From Arcobacter nitrofigilis DSM 7299 (GTDB taxonomy: Bacteria > Campylobacterota > Campylobacteria > Campylobacterales > Arcobacteraceae): DNA of 64,000 nucleotides. The notes below the pieces were generated by a model. The model was not told the origin of the DNA, made no database searches, and saw only the letters and a list, made by a program, of their open reading frames with translations. Both the position numbers and the translations under genes were made by a program. Positions 52,680 to 61,225 of the stretch are shown one piece after another; position 1 is the stretch's first letter; every line of letters starts with the position of its first letter. The stretch covers positions 1,178,001 through 1,242,000 of the forward strand of contig NC_014166.1 in assembly GCF_000092245.1 (NCBI RefSeq), read 5' to 3'.

Positions 52680-53828
52680 ATGAATAGAAAAAATTCTATA
52701 ATTTTTTCAGGAATATTGATATTATGTATTATTGGTTTTATATATTATAAATTAGAATATTCAAAAGATATTTTTGCCCAGATTGTTTCTAAAGTAGGGG
52801 AAGTTAACTTAGTTAATAAAAAAGGTGAATTATTAGCAAAAGTTGAAGAAGGTTATAAAATAAAAACGGGGGAATATCTTCAAACTAAAGATAACTCTTC
52901 TGCTACAATAAAATTTAAAGATAACTCTTTAGCAATTATTTCAGAAAAGTCATTAATTATTATGAAAAAGTTAAAATATGATGAAGACTCTAAAAAATCA
53001 GTTACAAACTTACTACTTTTAAAGGGAAATGTAGAATCTACTGTAACTAACCAAAATACTTTTGGTTCAGAGTATAAAGTAATCACTCCAACACTACAAC
53101 TTGCAGTTAGAGGAACAATATTTAATGTAAATGTTGAAGGTAATATATCTAGGGCTTTTGTAACAAAAGGAAAAATTTTAGCTACAAGTGGAAATTCATC
53201 TTTAACTTTAAATACTGGATATGGTGTAGTTTCAGATGGTAAAAATAAACTAAATGGACCAATATTAATATTAAATAAACCATTAATTAATTTAAATGAA
53301 TTAAATATCAAATATTATAAAAAATATGTATCATGGAATAAACTTGAAGGTGCAATAAAATACCATGTTCAAATTCATTCTATTTCAAAATATAGCACAC
53401 TTATTTATGACAAATATATCAATAAAACAGAATTAAAAGTTGGTGATTTAAAAGATGGAAAATATAAAATAAGTATACAAGCAGTTGATAAATATGGATT
53501 AGAAGGATTTAAAAATGAAAGATATTTCAGTGTACAGTCAAGTCCCGTTCCTCCAAAAGTAAATGCCCCAAAAAATAGTGATAAACCAAGAATGGTTTTA
53601 TTCACTTGGGAAAAATCAGTAGAAGCAAATAAATATATACTAGAAATATCAAAAACAAGAAGTTTTAAAAATATATTAATTAGAGTGAATAATTTAAACT
53701 CTTCATTAGACAAGATGTTATTGCCATTACAAAAAGGAAAATATTTTATTAGAATGTCAAGTATAGATAGTTCAGATAAAATAGGTCCTTATAGTGAAAG
53801 CTATCAATTTGAAGTAGAGAATAAATGA
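52680..53828 (+). CDS. FecR-domain protein with fibronectin-like repeats
   Basis: A 382-residue protein with one N-terminal membrane helix (about 7-24) and an extracytoplasmic part. Residues 35-190 form a FecR domain (GEYLQTKDNSSATIKFKDNS, LAVRGTIFNVNV). The rest shows two fibronectin-III-like units (KYKISIQAVDKYGLEGF; KYFIRMSSIDSSDKIGPYSE). FecR domains here probably bind partners rather than act as an iron-signal anti-sigma factor. The stop overlaps the start of the next gene by four bases (ATGA), indicating a coupled module with the CHASE2 cyclase. Confidence 0.88.
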   Translation: MNRKNSIIFSGILILCIIGFIYYKLEYSKDIFAQIVSKVGEVNLVNKKGELLAKVEEGYKIKTGEYLQTKDNSSATIKFKDNSLAIISEKSLIIMKKLKYDEDSKKSVTNLLLLKGNVESTVTNQNTFGSEYKVITPTLQLAVRGTIFNVNVEGNISRAFVTKGKILATSGNSSLTLNTGYGVVSDGKNKLNGPILILNKPLINLNELNIKYYKKYVSWNKLEGAIKYHVQIHSISKYSTLIYDKYINKTELKVGDLKDGKYKISIQAVDKYGLEGFKNERYFSVQSSPVPPKVNAPKNSDKPRMVLFTWEKSVEANKYILEISKTRSFKNILIRVNNLNSSLDKMLLPLQKGKYFIRMSSIDSSDKIGPYSESYQFEVENK

Positions 53829-55594
53829 GAAAGTCAGATAGCATATATTGGAAACGTTCATTATTGATAGTTGTTTTATCTTTGTTTATTACATATGCTT
53901 TCTCATACACTTCTTTCTATAATAATTTAAAAAACTATTTCAATGATACGATGCAATATTTAGCATCTGAAGAAAAGTATTTTAAGGACTCAATAGTTAT
54001 CGATATAAATGATAGTTCCTTGAAAATCTTACAAAAAGATTTTTGGCATTGGCCATATACAAGAGATAAGTATGCACTTTTAATTGATTTTTTGCAATCA
54101 ATGAATGTTAAAAATATAATTTTTGATATTAATTTTGTAGATCCAAGAGCTGGCGATGATATCTTTAAAGAAACTATAAATAAATATAATAATATCTTTT
54201 TTGTGACAAGTGCTTTGCATGAAGATATTCCAATGAGTTTAGAAGAACAAAAAATATTAAAAGAAATCTCGTGGAGTACAAATTCAAATATATCTGCATT
54301 GAAATATTATGGTTTACTTATTCCTCATGATAATATTGTTAGTGGTGATACAATCTATAAATTTGGAATTACTTCTGTTTTAGAAGATAGTGATGGCTTA
54401 ATTAGATCAATTCCAATGTTATATAATATTGATTCTAATATCTTTCCTTCTTTACTTCTTAGAATTCAATACCCAGGTAAAAATGCACCGAAACTAAGCC
54501 ATAATTCAAAGACTAATGAGCTTTCTGTAAATAATAAAACATGGCATGTTGATGAAAGAAATAGAATAAAACTATTTTATCCTAAAAATGCAAACTCAAT
54601 TATTTCTATTTCTTTTTATAAAATTATCAAAGCAGCATTAAATAAAAAGTCTATTCTAAATAGTAACTTTTTTAAAAATAAAACAGTTTTTATAGGTAGT
54701 TCAGCTCTTTTTTCTGATAGAGTAAATACTCCTAGAGGAGCTATGTCAGGATCGTACTTACTTGCAATTGCTTATGAATCATTAAAAAATAACCTACTAC
54801 TAAAAAAAGACAATATCTTAGTAAACTCTATATTATTATTAATTGCTGTTTTGTTTTCATTATATTTTAGCAGTAGAAAAAATATCTATAAAAAAGGTGT
54901 ATTTACAGTTACACTATTGGCTTTTGTTATGACTATTGTTTATGGATTTATTTCTTTAAAATTCTTTTATTTGCAAAGCAATTTATTTTTTTCAATATTA
55001 ACTATTATATTTTCAATTGTATTTACTGTAATAAATCATCAGTCATCTTTATCTAAATATAATCAAAGATTAATTAAAGAAACAAAAAAACTATATAATG
55101 AAGCTAATTGTGATTCATTAACAGGCTTATTAAATAGACGTGGATTTGATGAACAATATATAAAGTACAAAGAAATTACTCAATTAAAATCTTTCCAATC
55201 TACATGCCTTGCAGTTATGGATTTAGATTTTTTTAAAAGAGTAAATGATACCTACGGTCATGACATTGGGGATTTAGTTTTGCAAAAGTTTGCAAAACTT
55301 CTAAAAGAATATTCAAGAGATATTGATGTCCCTGCAAGGTGGGGAGGAGAAGAGTTTGTAATTTTATTAAGAAATACAACAATAGATGAATCAATCATTA
55401 TATTAAATAGAATTCGAGAATTGTGTATGGAAATGGATATAAAAACTCCTCAAGGAATATTAAAAATAACAGTTAGTACAGGGGTTACAGTTATAGAAGA
55501 CTTTTCTAAAACAATTGACTCCTATGTAAAAAAAGCTGATATTGGTTTATATCAAGCAAAAGAAGCTGGTAGAAATAGAGTTTGTATTTCATAA
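53825..55594 (+). CDS. CHASE2-GGDEF diguanylate cyclase
   Basis: A 589-residue membrane sensor. After an N-terminal helix the periplasmic CHASE2 domain (about 35-320) has DSIVIDINDSSLKILQKDF and FWHWPYTRDKYALLID, then three helices (about 330-410) and a GGDEF domain with intact active site GGEEF (about 507-511) and the substrate loop DFFKRVNDTYGHDIGD. A feedback I-site RxxD (RDID) sits five residues before it. It should make c-di-GMP in response to a periplasmic signal, probably via the FecR-domain partner encoded just upstream. Confidence 0.94.
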   Translation: MRKSDSIYWKRSLLIVVLSLFITYAFSYTSFYNNLKNYFNDTMQYLASEEKYFKDSIVIDINDSSLKILQKDFWHWPYTRDKYALLIDFLQSMNVKNIIFDINFVDPRAGDDIFKETINKYNNIFFVTSALHEDIPMSLEEQKILKEISWSTNSNISALKYYGLLIPHDNIVSGDTIYKFGITSVLEDSDGLIRSIPMLYNIDSNIFPSLLLRIQYPGKNAPKLSHNSKTNELSVNNKTWHVDERNRIKLFYPKNANSIISISFYKIIKAALNKKSILNSNFFKNKTVFIGSSALFSDRVNTPRGAMSGSYLLAIAYESLKNNLLLKKDNILVNSILLLIAVLFSLYFSSRKNIYKKGVFTVTLLAFVMTIVYGFISLKFFYLQSNLFFSILTIIFSIVFTVINHQSSLSKYNQRLIKETKKLYNEANCDSLTGLLNRRGFDEQYIKYKEITQLKSFQSTCLAVMDLDFFKRVNDTYGHDIGDLVLQKFAKLLKEYSRDIDVPARWGGEEFVILLRNTTIDESIIILNRIRELCMEMDIKTPQGILKITVSTGVTVIEDFSKTIDSYVKKADIGLYQAKEAGRNRVCIS

Positions 55595-55606
55595 ATATAG
55601 AATAAC

Positions 55607-55633
55607 TTAGCACTTATCTACTAAAAGTGCTAA
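55607..55633 (+). terminator. Hairpin after the CHASE2-GGDEF gene
   Basis: TTAGCACTT and AAGTGCTAA form a nine-bp stem with a nine-base loop, 12 bases after the stop. No long U-run follows, so termination may be partial. Confidence 0.5.
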
Positions 55634-55712
55634 ATAAATTCAAAACTTTAGCTTCCTTTTATAAAGTTTTGATAAAATTTCTTTACAAAAACTAAAAATT
55701 ATAGGTGAAATT

Positions 55713-55745
55713 CATGGCAGACGTTGCGAAAGCAACTTAACCATG
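55713..55745 (+). promoter_or_regulatory. Hairpin with GAAA tetraloop and 8-codon frame in the htpG leader
   Basis: CATGG/CCATG closes an internal loop that leads to GTTGC-GAAA-GCAAC, a perfect stem with a GNRA tetraloop. The left arm holds an ATG (55714) preceded by AGGTGA, opening a frame MADVAKAT that stops within the hairpin at 55740. It lies 21 bases before the htpG start. It may be a regulatory leader (for example temperature-sensitive structure or leader translation) for this heat-shock gene. Confidence 0.45.
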
Positions 55746-55766
55746 CCCTAAACAAAAAGGAATAAC

Positions 55767-57680
55767 ATGGCAAAACATCAATTTCAAACAGAAGTTGGAC
55801 AACTATTACATTTAATGACTCACTCTTTATATTCAAATAAAGAGATTTTTATAAGAGAGCTTGTATCAAATGCAAGTGATGCAATTGATAAATTAAACTA
55901 TTTAAAGCTGACAGATGACAAAATCAAAGCAGCACTTCCAGAAGATTGGTCAGGAGAGATTAATGTTTCTTTTGATGAAGCAGACAAATCATTAACAATA
56001 GTAGATAATGGTATTGGTATGAATGAGGAAGATTTAATTGCTTCTATTGGTACTATTGCAAAATCAGGAACAAAATCATTTATTGAAGCAATGACTGGTG
56101 ATGCTAAAAAAGACTCAAATCTTATTGGTCAATTTGGTGTTGGTTTTTATTCTGTATTCATGGTTGCATCAAATGTAGATGTTATCACTAGAAAAGCAGG
56201 TGAAGAAACGGCATTTAAATGGTCAAGTAATGGTTCTGGAGAGTTTGATTTAGGTCCTTGTACAAAAGAATCAGTTGGTACAGTTATTTATATCAAACTA
56301 AAAGATGAAGAAGCAGAAGAGTTTGCTAGCAAACATAGAATCGAAAATATTGTTAAAAAATATTCTGATCATATTGCTTATCCAATTTTCTTAAACTATT
56401 CAGAAGAAGTAACTGAAGAGTTAAGTGAAGAAGATAAAAAAGCTGGAAAAGAAGCTAAAAAAACTACTGAAAAAAGACATGATAAAATAAATGCAGCGAC
56501 AGCTCTTTGGATGCAACCAAAAGCTAAAATCAAAAAAGAAGAGTACAACGATTTTTATAAATCTATCTCTCATGATTCAACTGACCCAATGCTTACGATG
56601 CACACAAGAGTTGAGGGTGTAAATGAATATACAACACTATTTTATATCCCTGCAGTTGCACCTATGGATATGTATAGAGCTGATTATCAACCAGGTGTTA
56701 AACTTTATGTTAAAAGAGTATTTATCACAGATTCTGAGAAAGAATTATTACCGACTTACTTAAGATTTGTAAGAGGTATTATTGATAGTGAAGATTTACC
56801 ATTAAATGTTTCAAGAGAAATCTTACAAGAAAACAGAGTAATGGCAAATATCAAACAAGGTTCAGTGAAAAAAATCTTAAGTGAAATCAAAAAACTTTCT
56901 AAAGATGAAGAAAAATATGCTGAATTTGTGGCTCAATATAACAGAGCTTTAAAAGAGGGTGCTTACCAAGATTATACAAATAAAGAAGCTTTATTAGAAC
57001 TACTTAGATATAAATCAACAAAAACTGAAGCAGGTAAAATGACTTCATTAGAAGCATATAAAGATAGAGCTGATAGTGAACAAAAAGCTATTTATTATAT
57101 CATTGGTGAAAACGAAAATGTAATGAAAAACTCACCATTATTAGAAGCTTATAAGAAAAATGATATCGAAGTTTTAATTTGTGATGATAAAGAGATTGAT
57201 GAGATTATCACTCCTGCATTACAAGCTTATAAAGAGTGGGAATTTAAAGATATCACTTCTTGTGAAGCTCCAAAAGTAGAACAAAGTGAAGAAGCAAAAA
57301 AAGAGGTTGAAGAAAAATTTGAATCAATCACTAAAAAAATCAAAGATATCTTAGGTGAAGCTGTTAAAGAAGTAAGAGTAACTAACAGATTAAGCGAATC
57401 ACCATCTTGTGTTACAAAAGATGCAGGTGACGCACAAATGGCTCAAATGATGCAAATGATGAGAGCAATGGGACAAGCAATGCCAGAAGGCGCTCCAATC
57501 CTAGAAATCAACCCAGAGCATGACATCGTTAAGAAATTAAACGGTTGTGCTGATGATAGCTTAATAGCAGATGTATCATGGGTACTATTAGACCAAGCGA
57601 AATTATCAGAAGGTATGGAAATTACTGATGCAGTTCAATTTGCACAGCGACTAAATAGAATCACAGCAAAAGCTCTTTAA
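55767..57680 (+). CDS. htpG: Molecular chaperone HtpG (Hsp90)
   Basis: A 637-residue Hsp90 chaperone. The N-terminal ATP domain has NKEIFIRELVSNASDAIDKL, IVDNGIGMNEEDL and GQFGVGFYSVFMVA. The middle domain has the catalytic-loop region LPLNVSREILQENRVM, and the C-terminal dimerisation domain carries a Met-rich stretch (AQMAQMMQMMRAMGQAM). It refolds client proteins in the cytoplasm, driven by ATP. AAAAAGGA is nine bases upstream. Length is normal for the family. Confidence 0.97.
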   Translation: MAKHQFQTEVGQLLHLMTHSLYSNKEIFIRELVSNASDAIDKLNYLKLTDDKIKAALPEDWSGEINVSFDEADKSLTIVDNGIGMNEEDLIASIGTIAKSGTKSFIEAMTGDAKKDSNLIGQFGVGFYSVFMVASNVDVITRKAGEETAFKWSSNGSGEFDLGPCTKESVGTVIYIKLKDEEAEEFASKHRIENIVKKYSDHIAYPIFLNYSEEVTEELSEEDKKAGKEAKKTTEKRHDKINAATALWMQPKAKIKKEEYNDFYKSISHDSTDPMLTMHTRVEGVNEYTTLFYIPAVAPMDMYRADYQPGVKLYVKRVFITDSEKELLPTYLRFVRGIIDSEDLPLNVSREILQENRVMANIKQGSVKKILSEIKKLSKDEEKYAEFVAQYNRALKEGAYQDYTNKEALLELLRYKSTKTEAGKMTSLEAYKDRADSEQKAIYYIIGENENVMKNSPLLEAYKKNDIEVLICDDKEIDEIITPALQAYKEWEFKDITSCEAPKVEQSEEAKKEVEEKFESITKKIKDILGEAVKEVRVTNRLSESPSCVTKDAGDAQMAQMMQMMRAMGQAMPEGAPILEINPEHDIVKKLNGCADDSLIADVSWVLLDQAKLSEGMEITDAVQFAQRLNRITAKAL

Positions 57681-57803
57681 TAGAGCTATTTGCACGCATC
57701 TTCTGCGTTGAAGTAAATTTTTATCTCAATCACCTACTAATTGTAGGTTCAATCGATAAAAATTTACTTCGCCTTGAATCTACATACAACTAGCTCTATT
57801 AAA
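57676..57803. repeat. 128-bp nested palindromic element
   Basis: TTTAATAGAGCTA (57676-57688) and TAGCTCTATTAAA (57791-57803) form the outer arms. A perfect 16-bp inner stem GAAGTAAATTTTTATC/GATAAAAATTTACTTC (57710-57725, 57755-57770) encloses CCTAC-TAATT-GTAGG. It starts inside the htpG stop codon. A short stem AGCTCT-TTAAT-AGAGCT (57671-57687) at the left end may serve as the htpG terminator. The whole looks like a mobile palindromic repeat unit (REP/MITE-like). Confidence 0.6.
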
Positions 57804-57806
57804 AAA

Positions 57807-58211
57807 TTAATAATATCCTTTCATTATATAATCTTTAGATATATCATCATCTATATTTTCCAAAAAGATATGCCAAAATTCATCATTCTTAAATTCTTTA
57901 TTATTATAAAAATATTTTAAAACATCAGCTTTTAGAGTTTGTGATTGTCCCCAAGTTTTGTAACTTATATAAATATCTTTTATTTTATATGGTATTTTTT
58001 TATTTTGCAGAAAATTTTCATATGATTCTTTTAAATCAGATTGAATATTTAACATATTTTTTTTATTTATTTTAAAAAAATTATTATATTCTTCAAATAA
58101 TTCATGATTAAAATTTTCATAAATTGGATAAATACCTTCTTTTATTGCAAATCTTAAATTTGAATTTGGAACAGATTTATACTTTATTTTTAGGTCATCA
58201 TATCTATGCAT
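57807..58211 (-). CDS. Hypothetical protein (134 residues)
   Basis: A basic and acidic mixed, Asn/Lys/Tyr-rich protein with no membrane segment or signal peptide. The N-terminus reads MHRYDDLKIKYKSVP; the middle is predicted helical (ELFEEYNNFFKINKK) and the C-terminus is acidic (FLENIDDDISKDYIM). I recognise no family. It lies alone between a palindromic repeat and a HepT-MntA module, on the opposite strand to both, an arrangement often seen for acquired genes such as immunity or anti-phage proteins, but nothing in the sequence confirms that. Confidence 0.6.
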   Translation of the reverse strand: MHRYDDLKIKYKSVPNSNLRFAIKEGIYPIYENFNHELFEEYNNFFKINKKNMLNIQSDLKESYENFLQNKKIPYKIKDIYISYKTWGQSQTLKADVLKYFYNNKEFKNDEFWHIFLENIDDDISKDYIMKGYY

Positions 58212-58299
58212 TTTAATACCTTTAAAAATATTTTATTGATTTATTATATCTTAGCAAATTATAAATATGCTATAATACATTAATAAACAAGGATTAAAA

Positions 58300-58596
58300 G
58301 TGACAAAAGAATATATTATTAAATATCTTAGCGAACATAAAGATGAATTTTCTAAAAAATTTGGTATTACTAAGCTTGGGCTTTTTGGTTCTTATGTTAG
58401 AAGTGAAGCTAAAGAAAATAGTGATATAGATATTCTTGTGGAGCTTGAAAATGATCTTATAAATATTCATGATAAAAAATCTGATTTTAAAAATACTTTG
58501 GAAAAATATTTTAATCTTAAAGTCGATATTGCTAGAGAAAAATATTTAAAACCTCTTGCTAAAAAAGAGATATTAAGTGAAGTAGAATATGTCTAA
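58300..58596 (+). CDS. mntA: MntA-type nucleotidyltransferase antitoxin (second copy)
   Basis: A 98-residue minimal nucleotidyltransferase with Gly30-Ser31 and Asp42/Asp44 in LFGSYVRSEAKENSDIDI, at the same positions as in the protein encoded at 29481. It starts with GTG after AAGGA. A TATAAT-like sequence is at 58271-58276. The overlapping hepT gene follows. Antitoxin role by AMPylation of HepT is expected from the family. Confidence 0.9.
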   Translation: MTKEYIIKYLSEHKDEFSKKFGITKLGLFGSYVRSEAKENSDIDILVELENDLINIHDKKSDFKNTLEKYFNLKVDIAREKYLKPLAKKEILSEVEYV

Positions 58597-58927
58597 ATTA
58601 CGTTTATCTTTATTATCTATTCTTGAAGCAATTGTAAAAATTGATAGATATACGAGTGAGTATAAATCTGCTGTCGAATTTTATCATGAGGAAAGAGATT
58701 TTGATGCTACTATGATGCAATTTGTGATTATTGGTGAAATGATTTCAAAGCTTGATGATACTTTTAAAGATAAATATTCTGATATCCCATGGCAGAAAAT
58801 CAAAGATTTTAGAAATATTGTAGCTCATAATTATTTTGGTATAGATGCTGATGAAATCTGGGAAATAATTACTACTAAAATAAAACCACTTAAAAAAGAT
58901 ATTGAATCTATTCTTACAAAAATATAA
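58589..58927 (+). CDS. hepT: HepT-type toxin (DUF86), second copy
   Basis: A 112-residue HEPN ribonuclease toxin. The motif R-x4-H-x-Y is RNIVAHNY (Arg75, His80, Tyr82), with Tyr82 as the expected AMPylation site. It overlaps the antitoxin gene by eight bases, exactly like the pair at 29764. Beyond the motif region the two HepT proteins differ considerably, so they are probably separate acquisitions rather than a recent duplication. Confidence 0.9.
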   Translation: MSKLRLSLLSILEAIVKIDRYTSEYKSAVEFYHEERDFDATMMQFVIIGEMISKLDDTFKDKYSDIPWQKIKDFRNIVAHNYFGIDADEIWEIITTKIKPLKKDIESILTKI

Positions 58928-59003
58928 TTTAAAATTTAAGTACATTTCAAAATAAAACTAATCCCTCTTAAAACAAAATTTATCTTTTTTAGTTATAATT
59001 ATT

Positions 59004-59025
59004 AGTAATGCCTTTAGGTATTACT
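59004..59025. promoter_or_regulatory. Inverted repeat upstream of the TSUP-lysR pair
   Basis: AGTAATGCC and GGTATTACT form a nine-pair inverted repeat (one G-T pair) around TTTA, 31 bases before the TSUP start. It is a reasonable binding site for the LysR regulator encoded downstream, or a leader hairpin. Confidence 0.45.
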
Positions 59026-59056
59026 GATAATTATATGTAATATTAAAGGTAATCAT

Positions 59057-59800
59057 ATGGACTTTGATTTTATTCTTGCTTTTGCTGTTATTCTTTTGAT
59101 TTCTTCTGTTGTTCATGGTGGTATTGGTTTTGGCTTTGGGATGATTTGTACTCCTTTGGTTGCTTTATTTACTGATATCCAAACTACTATTATGTACATG
59201 CTTATTCCTACTATGCTTGTAAATATTGTAAGTATCATGAGTGAAGGGAAGTTTTTTGAGGCTTTGAGGAAGTTTTGGTTTATCATAACTCTTATGGTAA
59301 TAGGTAGTTGTATAGGTACGGGTTTTCTTATATTTGCTAATTCTGAGTATTTTAAACTTCTTTTGGCTTTGATTATTTTTGTCTATTTATTTCAATCTTT
59401 GGTCAAAATTGAGGCTACTTTTGTGTCTAAGTATCCTAGAGTTTCAACTTATGGGTTAGGTATTTTTGGTGGTATTTTATCAGGTCTTACAAATATTGTA
59501 GCTCCTTTGATGATAATGTATAGCTTAGAGATGGAATATTCAAAAAAAGATACTATTCAGTTATCAAACTTGTGTTTTCTTTTTACAAAAATTGGACAAA
59601 TGGGTGTATTCTTATTTTATGGTGCTTTTACTTTAGAGTCTTTTAAAATATCAATGTTGAGTTTGATTATAGTTGCTTTAGGTTTATTTTTTGGTATAAA
59701 GTTGAAAAAGAGAATCGATGCAAAGTTTTATGCAAAGATATTAAAAGTTTTACTATTTATTATAGCTACTATTTTAGTAGTTGAAACGGTTGGTCATTAA
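59057..59800 (+). CDS. TSUP (TauE/SafE) family anion exporter, second copy
   Basis: A 247-residue membrane protein with about eight helices. The N-terminal repeat motif reads VHGGIGFGFGMICTPLVALF and the second half has GLGIFGGILSGLTNIVAPL, the TSUP pattern. Compared with the protein at 24821 the glycine motifs differ, placing it in another TSUP subgroup. Substrate unknown; sulfite, sulfonates or other organic acids are typical. AAAGG lies upstream. A LysR gene starts one base after its stop. Confidence 0.88.
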   Translation: MDFDFILAFAVILLISSVVHGGIGFGFGMICTPLVALFTDIQTTIMYMLIPTMLVNIVSIMSEGKFFEALRKFWFIITLMVIGSCIGTGFLIFANSEYFKLLLALIIFVYLFQSLVKIEATFVSKYPRVSTYGLGIFGGILSGLTNIVAPLMIMYSLEMEYSKKDTIQLSNLCFLFTKIGQMGVFLFYGAFTLESFKISMLSLIIVALGLFFGIKLKKRIDAKFYAKILKVLLFIIATILVVETVGH

Positions 59801-59801
59801 G

Positions 59802-60623
59802 ATGGATTCAAATTTATTAAAAGTATTTATCGCTGTTGCAAATACAAAGAGCATATCTTTAGGTGCAAAAGAGCTTAATTTTACCCAATCAAATGTAACT
59901 CTTAGAATAAAACAGCTTGAAAAAAGTTTGGGTTATGATCTCTTTCATAGGACAAATAGGGGAGTTGTTTTAACCCTAGCTGGTGAGAAGCTTTATCCTT
60001 ATGCTGTGGATATTGTAAAGAAGGTTGAGGAAGCTAGTTTAAAGATGAAAAATGTAGATTACCAAAAGCTTTTAAAAGTAGGCTCAACACAATCAAATAC
60101 CACTATTAGACTTACGAAGTTTATAGAAAAGTTAAATAAAAGTTTTCCAGATATGAAACTAGACTTTGTAGTTGATAGTAGTTTAAACCTAATAGAACAA
60201 CTGCTTAATTATAAACTTGATATTGCCTTTGTAAATGGAAATCCAAATCATAAAGACATAGAAGTTTTAAATATATTCAAAGAGGATATTGTCTTAGTTG
60301 AGCCAAAGGACAAAATAGCAGAAGATACTATTTTTGCATATAAAAATGGTTGTTTAAATCGTATATTTTTAGAAGAATATTTAAATAATGAAAATGAAAA
60401 TAAATACAAAAAAGTAAACCTAGAAAACTATGAGTTAATACTTGCTTGTGTAAAAGCAGGATATGGAGTAGCTCTATTTTCAAGAGAGATTATCGAAAAG
60501 TTTGGTTATACAGAAAAATTAAAAATTACACAGATGGATTTTAACTTGGATACTTACTTGATATGTAGAAAAGATTTTATTCCTATGATTGAAAATTATT
60601 TAAGAGATATAAAATTGATATAA
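59802..60623 (+). CDS. LysR-family transcriptional regulator
   Basis: A 273-residue regulator. The N-terminal winged helix-turn-helix is clear (LLKVFIAVANTKSISLGAKE, FTQSNVTLRIKQLEKSLG, LFHRTNRGVVLT), followed by a short LysR substrate-binding domain. I start at ATG 59802, directly after the transporter stop; an upstream in-frame Met at 59781 lies within that gene. It probably senses the anion handled by the co-transcribed TSUP exporter. Confidence 0.9.
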   Translation: MDSNLLKVFIAVANTKSISLGAKELNFTQSNVTLRIKQLEKSLGYDLFHRTNRGVVLTLAGEKLYPYAVDIVKKVEEASLKMKNVDYQKLLKVGSTQSNTTIRLTKFIEKLNKSFPDMKLDFVVDSSLNLIEQLLNYKLDIAFVNGNPNHKDIEVLNIFKEDIVLVEPKDKIAEDTIFAYKNGCLNRIFLEEYLNNENENKYKKVNLENYELILACVKAGYGVALFSREIIEKFGYTEKLKITQMDFNLDTYLICRKDFIPMIENYLRDIKLI

Positions 60624-60688
60624 AAACTATTTTACTTATGAGAAATTAAGCCTATTTTGTTATATTCATTTTTTTAAAAAGGATAAAA

Positions 60689-61168
60689 ATGTCAATAACA
60701 ATAAGAGATGCTGTTGCATCTGATTCACAAACTATTTTAGATTTTATTATTGAACTTGCTGTTTATGAAAAAGCAGAACATGAAGTTAAAACAAATGTTG
60801 AGGAGACAAGAGAAGCTATTTTTGGGAAAAACTCTACAGTAAAAGCTTTGATTTGTGAAGAAGATGGAGTAGCTATTGGTTATGCTGTTTATTTTTACAA
60901 CTATTCAACTTGGCTTGGGAAAAATGGTATTTATCTTGAAGATTTATATATATCTCAAAGTAAAAGAGGAAATGGTGCTGGGAAACTTATCTTAAAACAT
61001 CTTGCAAAAAAAGCTTTAGCTGAAAACTGTGGACGATTTGAATGGTCTTGTTTAGATTGGAATACTCCTTCAAGAGAGTTTTATGAAAGCCTTGGTGCTG
61101 TTGCTCAAACTGAGTGGGTAGGGTATAGACTTGAAGGTGAGACTTTAAATAATTTTGCTAATAGTTAA
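60689..61168 (+). CDS. GNAT-family N-acetyltransferase
   Basis: A 159-residue acetyltransferase. The acetyl-CoA site is LYISQSKRGNGAGKLILKHL (residues about 90-109, the R/Q-x-x-G-x-G/A loop). The first 30 residues (TIRDAVASDSQTILDFI) and the late LDWNTPSREFYESLGA resemble diamine/spermidine acetyltransferase-like members. The acceptor is not known. A single gene with its own AAAAAGGA ribosome site. Confidence 0.88.
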   Translation: MSITIRDAVASDSQTILDFIIELAVYEKAEHEVKTNVEETREAIFGKNSTVKALICEEDGVAIGYAVYFYNYSTWLGKNGIYLEDLYISQSKRGNGAGKLILKHLAKKALAENCGRFEWSCLDWNTPSREFYESLGAVAQTEWVGYRLEGETLNNFANS

Positions 61169-61193
61169 TCAATCATTTGTAAATAATATCTTA

Positions 61194-61224
61194 AAAAGAA
61201 AGAAGATAATTTCTTCTTTCTTTT
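61194..61224. terminator. Bidirectional terminator between the GNAT and TonB-receptor genes
   Basis: AAAAGAAAGAAGA and TCTTCTTTCTTTT form a perfect 13-bp stem with a five-base loop between two convergent genes, ending two bases before the receptor's stop codon. Confidence 0.8.
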
Positions 61225-61225
61225 C

